A DNA stretch of 64,000 bases, taken from positions 15,811,901 through 15,875,900 of the forward strand of contig CM028326.1 of the NCBI GenBank assembly GCA_016647705.1, read 5' to 3'. The stretch comes from Eucommia ulmoides. Its lineage: Eukaryota; Streptophyta; Magnoliopsida; Garryales; Eucommiaceae. Both the position numbers and the translations under genes were made by a program. The number at the start of each line of letters is the position of its first letter. Position 1 is the stretch's first letter. Below the pieces are notes generated by a model. The model was not told the DNA's origin and did not search any database. It saw only the letters and a list, made by a program, of their open reading frames with translations. Positions 58,755 through 64,000 of the stretch are shown one piece after another.

Positions 58755-59539
58755 AAAATATCAATCACTTGCAGGACTTGCCCTCTTATCATGTCTCAAT
58801 ACAACGTCCTACATGACATACATTCCTGTTAGGACCAACAACATCCCGTAGGACATGCCTTCTTGTCAGGATCACACTATGACATAGTTTGATAATAAAA
58901 AACACTTTCTGCATTTAAAAATTTACTTGATCCGCATAACGTTACAAAATAATATATTTTAATAAACCTTTTTTTTTTTTTTTTTTCACATTTTAGTACG
59001 AAAATGTAATTTGACAATTTACATAGACGACAATATATTTACCTCAACAATTACGCTGCTTTTCACACTACTGTTGTAACACTGACTGTGTCGGCCTCGC
59101 TTGTAAACCTAATCACGATAGGACCTAAACTAAGAATTTATTTAAATAAATCTAATATGAGATGCAATGCGTGAAATACGTGACACTAAAATGTAATTTT
59201 ACCTATTCTCAAATTTATTTAATTATACGATTTTTTTTTAAAATTAAGCGTTCTATTTTCTCAATCCAAAATTAAATAGACAACTAAAATATTATAGTTA
59301 CATTTATAATTTAACAATAGAGAAAAATATTAATTAATTATTAACAATATTACTAGTCGAATAACTACTAAAAGTACAATTCTAATCAAATTTATAATTT
59401 TTACTTTAAATTGAATTCTTCACAAATTTGATATATGTATACATGAATAATGAATATAAACCCATTATATTTTCAAAATCCACACACACACACACACACA
59501 TATATATACATAATCATATATGTATATATTATCTATCTA

Positions 59540-59573
<34 letters not shown>

Positions 59574-59578
59574 CTCTA

Positions 59579-59616
<38 letters not shown>

Positions 59617-59700
59617 AAACTTTCATATATACGTGTGTGAACACTATCACATAAATACTTAGTTTTAATTGAGTGGAAATAATTAACAAAAAATTGTCAA
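58755..59700 (-). repeat. Upstream half of T3 LTR with microsatellite cluster
   Basis: 58770-58875 holds inverted hairpin units; 58969-58987 a T run. 59480-59614 strings together CA, CTAT, CT and TA tracts. Small open frames here come from these repeats. The LTR start (TGTAAGA..) is not found, so this end is truncated. Confidence 0.7.
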
Positions 59701-59739
59701 ACCTAATTTACCCCTCCTCTTGGGTAATTCTTGGGCCAT

Positions 59740-60205
59740 TAATTATGAATTGTCACCTTATTCAGTTGCCTGTAATCGATGCACATCCTCAGAGTGTCAT
59801 ATTTCTTCCTTACGAATAATACTGGAGCTCCCCACGGAGAAACACTAGGTTTGATAAACCCGTGGTCTAACAGATCTTGCAACTAAATCTTAAGTTCTTT
59901 TAGCTTAGTAGGTGCCATACGATAAATTGGAATTGATATAAGAGAATTACCCAAAAGTAATTCGATAGTGAATTAAATTTCCCTATCCACTGGCAGTCTT
60001 GGCAATTCTTCTGGAAATACATCGGGATAATCTCCAACTATTGGGATATCTGCCACTTGTACCTCATTTTGACTAGTGTCAATCACATGTGTGAGGTATC
60101 CCTAGCATCCGTTATTTAATAATTTATTGGCCTCTAGAACTGAAATCAAACTAACAGGGTAATTATTATATCCCCCGAAAACACGAGCTCTAACTCACAT
60201 TGGAT
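59740..60205 (-). pseudogene. T3 reverse transcriptase N-terminal part
   Basis: On the minus strand: a PVVKDFPD-like block precedes EELPRLP (about 60010), IDREI-like and APYRMAPTELKELK (about 59910), the [19 protein letters not shown] block and [11 protein letters not shown] (about 59790). It stops before the catalytic FIDD, where the LTR begins. Several stops. Confidence 0.82.
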
Positions 60206-60538
60206 TCAAAAAGTAACTTCCTTTTTAAAATAATCGACTGTGGCTTGATAACCGGATAGCAAATCCATACTCAGTATCACATCAAAATCGTGAATACTCA
60301 AGGTTAATAGATCCACTGACAATTCTTTATCACCAATACGAAGCAGACTGTTTTTATACACATTATCTATTATCATGGACTCACCCACAGGAGTAAAGAT
60401 AATAACACCATATGATAGAGAAGTAGGAAAGTTTTCTACATGCATCATAAAGGTCGCCAAAATAAATGAATGAGTAGAATCGAGATTGATAAGTATACGC
60501 GCATCTCTATCATATAAAGATATGATATCTGTAACCAC
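60206..60538 (-). pseudogene. T3 aspartic protease
   Basis: A 110-codon open stretch. DARILINLDSTHSF is the active-site region, with D-S/T-G reading D-S-T after an N-L change, and HDFDVILSMDLL is the flap-side motif (usual GMDWL). It is clearly the same family as the T1 protease. Confidence 0.85.
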
Positions 60539-61377
60539 ATATGGGGTAGCCTGAGCATCCTCCTGGGTAGTAGACCTCGAGTTGAAGGTCTACCGATCGA
60601 TCATCTACCTCACCCCTGAACACTACTAGGACCAACACTATTCACAGAAGTTATAGGTGTAGAAGTAGATTTTGGACAATATGGAGATATGTGGCTTGAC
60701 TCATGACAACGAAAATATATTGGACCCACCATAGGACATTCTCTAACAAAATGATTCAGTGATCCATATTGATAGCATATGACTGTTCCTGCTCAGCTAA
60801 TCGTCTTGCTCCTACCTTGCCCTTGCTAGTCGAAATTCTATCTAGATATATTTTATCGTCGCCCGGAATATGATTGCCGTGGGCCTTGGTTCCTAACCGA
60901 CTGATCAACTATCAAAGCCCAATGAAGTTGTGATCGAGGGCCAGATCCTCGAGAGGTGTCACCTGAATATCTGCTAGATGGCTTAAACCCGCTATTCTTA
61001 TACTGTTCATGATTTTAAGCGGTTTCCTACACATCTTTCTCAATTAATTTCACCGTGTTCACCAGTTCAGCATAACGTTTGATCCACCTGCTAGTAAACC
61101 TTGAACGTATTTTCAAATCTGTCCTTTCTGAATTTTTCTATATCTCGCTTACTCAGTCTTCACTAGATTAGGAGCAAATTGGGACAAGGCATCAAATTTG
61201 ATTTTATATTGCAGAACTGACATCTTCCCTTATTTCAGTAATATGATTCCTCATCCATCTCGAACTGATAGGATTTAGGGAAATATTTTTCATTAAATAC
61301 TGTAAGGAATTGATCCCAGGTAATCTCCTGATCTGAAATTGAAATTAGCCTATTCATTTATTCTCACTAGTTCTTGG
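60539..61377 (-). pseudogene. T3 gag, C-terminal part
   Basis: Minus-strand blocks: EITWDQF-like (about 61320), YFPKSYQ-like, EYAELVNTVKLIEKD (about 61060), and two zinc knuckles near 60780 and 60700. In each, one Cys is now Tyr (TGT to TAT): CYQYG..H..C and YFRCHESSH..YC. Multiple stops. The left-hand start of gag is cut off by family E at 61378. Confidence 0.8.
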
Positions 61378-62369
61378 TGATGAGTCGTTCATTTACCAAC
61401 AAATCAAATACTTTTGGGTTCAAATATTTGTGTGTTTTCAAGCATTTTTGTTAGTTTAATGTGTTTTTGTTGTGTTTTGTAGGATTACAAATAAATGGGA
61501 GAAATGGTGCAAAATGTATACAGGTGCAGTAACTTCAAAACTAATTTTGTCTATGATTAAATTCGATTTTGGAAAAACTCAAAACATGGAAGTTGTAGAT
61601 CTATGTCTTCTATTTCCATATCCGTTTAAATAACCTCAATCAAAGTTCGGACAAGAAAGATATGGCTAAAATACGAAATTGGTGTAGGCCCTGTCCAACG
61701 CATGCAGTAGTGCGAATTTAAGCGAACTGCAATGCGCTAGTGTTAGTGTTTTTGCCCTTAGCACACTGCAGCATGCGAAAACCCACGCTACAATGCGCTT
61801 CCGTCGAGCTGTGTCATCGTTTTACCTGAAAATTCTAATTTTTTACCCCTATAAATACTACCTTAAGCTCAAACCATGAGGAGGCGATTTTGGAAGACGA
61901 AATCAACATTGGAGGTGACTTTGGGCAAGAAAATACTGGGTGATAGCGTTTTGATGCGAGATTGAAGAAGAAAACACCATTGGTGGTACTTGAGATTGAA
62001 GATTTGGAGTTCAAACCCATAATAAGATTTTCTCTACCTTTCTCTTCTCCCTAATGTTGATTGATTTTTGTATTTGTGGATATTGTATTGAACATGTTTA
62101 CATCTATGGATTTCTTCAAAAGATTAGTTTTGGATATATTTATGTTGTGTTCGTAATTTAATCTAGGGCTTGATGTAGTCTTGTTTAGAACCATGTTTAG
62201 ACTATTTTGTTGATTGTTAGTTTTAATTCCATTTTATGAATCTCTTATGCTTAATGTGTTTGATTCATGAGGCCACTGAATTATATGAGTTTAGGTTACA
62301 AATTTTATACTCGGAAGATGTTGAATTAGTAACCGGAATTGAGAGTGCATAACTTAGGTTGTTGTTAAT
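61378..62369 (+). repeat. LTR of family E (Athila/Tat-like), left part
   Basis: It starts TGATGAGTCGTTC after CTTGG in T3 gag. It carries a palindrome-like block (about 61690-61805) with CTGCAATGCGC and CACTGCAGCATGCG motifs, a TATA box CTATAAATA (61850-61858) 45-160 bases downstream of that block, then a leader. A3 interrupts it at 62370; it resumes at 63768. Confidence 0.65.
61850..61858 (+). promoter_or_regulatory. TATA box of family E LTR
   Basis: CTATAAATA in a short pyrimidine-rich context, just downstream of the palindrome block. Confidence 0.6.
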
Positions 62370-63762
62370 TGATAGGTGTGATCTACCTACATATTTTCAA
62401 CCCGGTTTTGTTAGTTTTAGAGTGATTTTATAGTTATTTTTATATGTTTTTATTATTTTTGCATTAAAACAGGTGCATGGGGTGAAAATGTATGAAATCG
62501 GAGCATAAATGATCAATTCGTATCAAGAACGGTCGGAGAATAGTGGAAAATGAGCGAGGCAAAAATATGAAGAACGCCCACCGCCTAGGTAGTGAAGAAG
62601 CAAAGAAAAACCAATTCAAGCTGACAGCCCACCGCCTAGGCCGAAATCCAGCAGAAAGTATTCCCATTCCATCGCCTACTCTACCGCCTAGGCGAACCTT
62701 AACCGACATACCCCACCGCCTAAGAGGTCAACTCTGCACCAGAATAGATATTTTTTAGGATATTTTGCTTATTTCTACCCCTCTCTTTTCCTCTCATCTT
62801 TCTTCTTTCGGCCATAGGAGACCCTTTAGGGTTCCTATGATATTAGAGAGTGTTTTGGGAGAGCTCAAGCAAATCCTAAGGGGAAGAACACAAAGCAACG
62901 AAGGAGAAATGACCATGGAATGCTCTTAGCGACAAATCTTCGAATTATGGCTAGTTTCTCTCATTTCTCTCTTAATCTCTTATCTTATGATTATTGTTTG
63001 AGCATGTTTAGCTCGTTTTACATTGTATAAATGGTTAGGGCCATGAGCTAAACATGGATTGTAATAGGGATTAACATATTATTTATGAAAATGTAGTTTT
63101 GGTTGAATTTGTGTTTCGTTTATGGTTGTTCCTTATAATTTCGATTGTGTTTCCGTATTTTCTATGATTATATGTTAGTTTAGATATATTGAGAATACGG
63201 GATTTGACACTCAGGAGACGTAACCCTGAATTCAGACTAGGGTTAACACAACATGACAATCTAACGACCTGGGAGGGCGTTAGAAGGTGTGCAATCGATG
63301 ACGTTGGGGCGAGACTCACGTGACCTAGAGTCGTTAAGATGTTGAGAGGGACTTCGGCATTGACACGAAGTCACGTATTCTCCCGTCTTACACTCGGAAG
63401 AGGTGGCGATGGAGTTTACGAACTGAGATTGTTAGATACGCCAAACGCCGTTAATGTTAACTAAAATGAAATCAAACTCATTTAAGTAAATAAAGTTAAT
63501 CCCTAGGCAATCTACACCCCTAAACAATCTCAATATAGTATTTATAGTATAGTTAATTGAATTAGTAATTTAGTTTAGTATTAGTAATTAATTAAATTCA
63601 ATTTATAATTGCCTAGATAAAATTAGGTTATGACAAAAATGGTACTCAATAGTAATCTCAACCAATCCCTGTGGATACGATACCCGACCGAAAGGTCCAC
63701 TATACTAAAACTTGATCCATATGCTTACGGTGAAAGTGACAGCGCTAAATTAGTGGCCACCA
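62370..63762 (+). mobile_element. Solo LTR A3 of family A
   Basis: A 1393-bp LTR with exact TSD TTAAT (62365-62369, 63763-63767). It starts TGATAGGTGTGATC and ends GTGGCCACCA. Its palindrome block (62578-62740) has the core CCTAGG, as in CACCGCCTAGGC, unlike the CTGCAG core of A2. Confidence 0.9.
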
Positions 63763-63767
63763 TTAAT

Positions 63768-64000
63768 CCGGGAGAAAATCAACACCTAAGGCCTCGTTTG
63801 GTAACCGTTTCCATCCAAAAAATTCTCATCCCATTCCCAACTTTTTGGGATTTCTATTTGGGAATAGCGTTTGGTAATTTTTGTTCCTGTTCCCATTATA
63901 TTCCCATTTAAGAATTGTGCTCACTTTTTTCTTAAGAAATGCGAAACAAAAAAAAGTTGTTTCTCATTATTCCCATCCCATTCCCAAAAACCACCGCTAC
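63768..64000 (+). mobile_element. Rest of family E LTR and left end of a possible PIF/Harbinger-type MITE
   Basis: After TAA (63787-63789) comes GGCCTCGTTTGGTAACCG, a terminal-inverted-repeat-like sequence of the kind seen in PIF/Harbinger or hAT MITEs. Repeated CCCATTCCCA motifs follow. The right end is outside the window. Confidence 0.4.

Larger units (their letters stand above)
49299..61377 (-). mobile_element. Tekay-like element T3, minus strand, incomplete
   Basis: On the minus strand: gag, protease and the beginning of reverse transcriptase (61370-59740), then a jump straight into a 3' LTR that ends at 49299 (TGTCACACC on the plus strand, the inverse of GGTGTGACA). Most of pol is deleted. 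The LTR is split by a family A solo LTR and by A2. Family E at 61378 cuts the gag end; the 5' LTR is not in the window. Confidence 0.75.

Noticed and set aside
59428..59662. Two 70-codon frames with Tyr-Ile-Ser repeats
   Set aside because: Translation of CA, CTAT, CT and TA microsatellites in the T3 LTR.
62464..62758. Frames of 71 and 81 codons on opposite strands in A3
   Set aside because: They overlap the palindrome block of a solo LTR on both strands; the equivalent region in other family A LTRs is not open.

Overview
This window is nuclear DNA of a flowering plant, most likely a eudicot, from an AT-rich, gene-poor, transposon-packed region. The evidence is two standard plant retrotransposon primer-binding sites (tRNA-Met and tRNA-Asp types), Ty3/gypsy and Ty1/copia pol remnants of plant lineages, Helitron termini, Mutator-like elements with 9-bp target duplications, and a plant-type QAL..HKRTH zinc-finger fragment. 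I see no intact host gene, no tRNA or rRNA gene and no CRISPR. Almost every base can be placed in a nest of mobile elements, many bounded here to the base by matching target-site duplications (TSDs).

Layout. (1) 1-5534: right part of a gag-only, non-autonomous gypsy element of the Athila/Tat type (family A, copy A1). It sits in a copia RNase H region (5535-6142) and carries a foldback Mutator-like element (FB1). (2) 7170-16182: Tekay-like chromovirus T1 with 2.7-kb LTRs, TSD TAATG/TAGTG, most of gag deleted and pol full of stops. (3) 17435 to at least 47827: one old copia element, K1, on the minus strand. Its LTRs and polyprotein are split by later insertions: non-coding gypsy G2 (17949-27411) in the 3' LTR; related G3 (29539-40496, TSD CTATC), which holds a Helitron cluster, in reverse transcriptase; a rearranged solo LTR of the same family (40616-42460, TSD ATAAC) in reverse transcriptase; a family A solo LTR in the 5' LTR; and a Tekay-type LTR (T2) that breaks the 5' LTR at 47828. 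(4) 49060-64000: a nest not closed inside the window. A minus-strand Tekay element T3 contains a family A solo LTR (49553-50768) and a complete family A element A2 (50961-58708, TSD GTCAA) with its own SIRE-type solo LTR (B2). T3 gag is cut at 61378 by another LTR (family E), which holds family A solo LTR A3 (62370-63762, TSD TTAAT).

Nothing here works as a host pathway. The interest lies in how the elements are built. Five family A copies carry short GC-rich palindromes at the same place in the LTR, but the palindrome core differs between copies. SIRE-type copia LTRs, LTR E and the K1 LTR have comparable palindromes in what looks like U3. Tekay-type LTRs carry a different hairpin array downstream of the presumed start site. 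The foldback elements carry a third, G/C-run hairpin array at their centre. T1 also has splice signals that would remove a leader intron spanning its primer-binding site. The family A gag copies share an in-frame stop, so this family was probably multiplied in trans.
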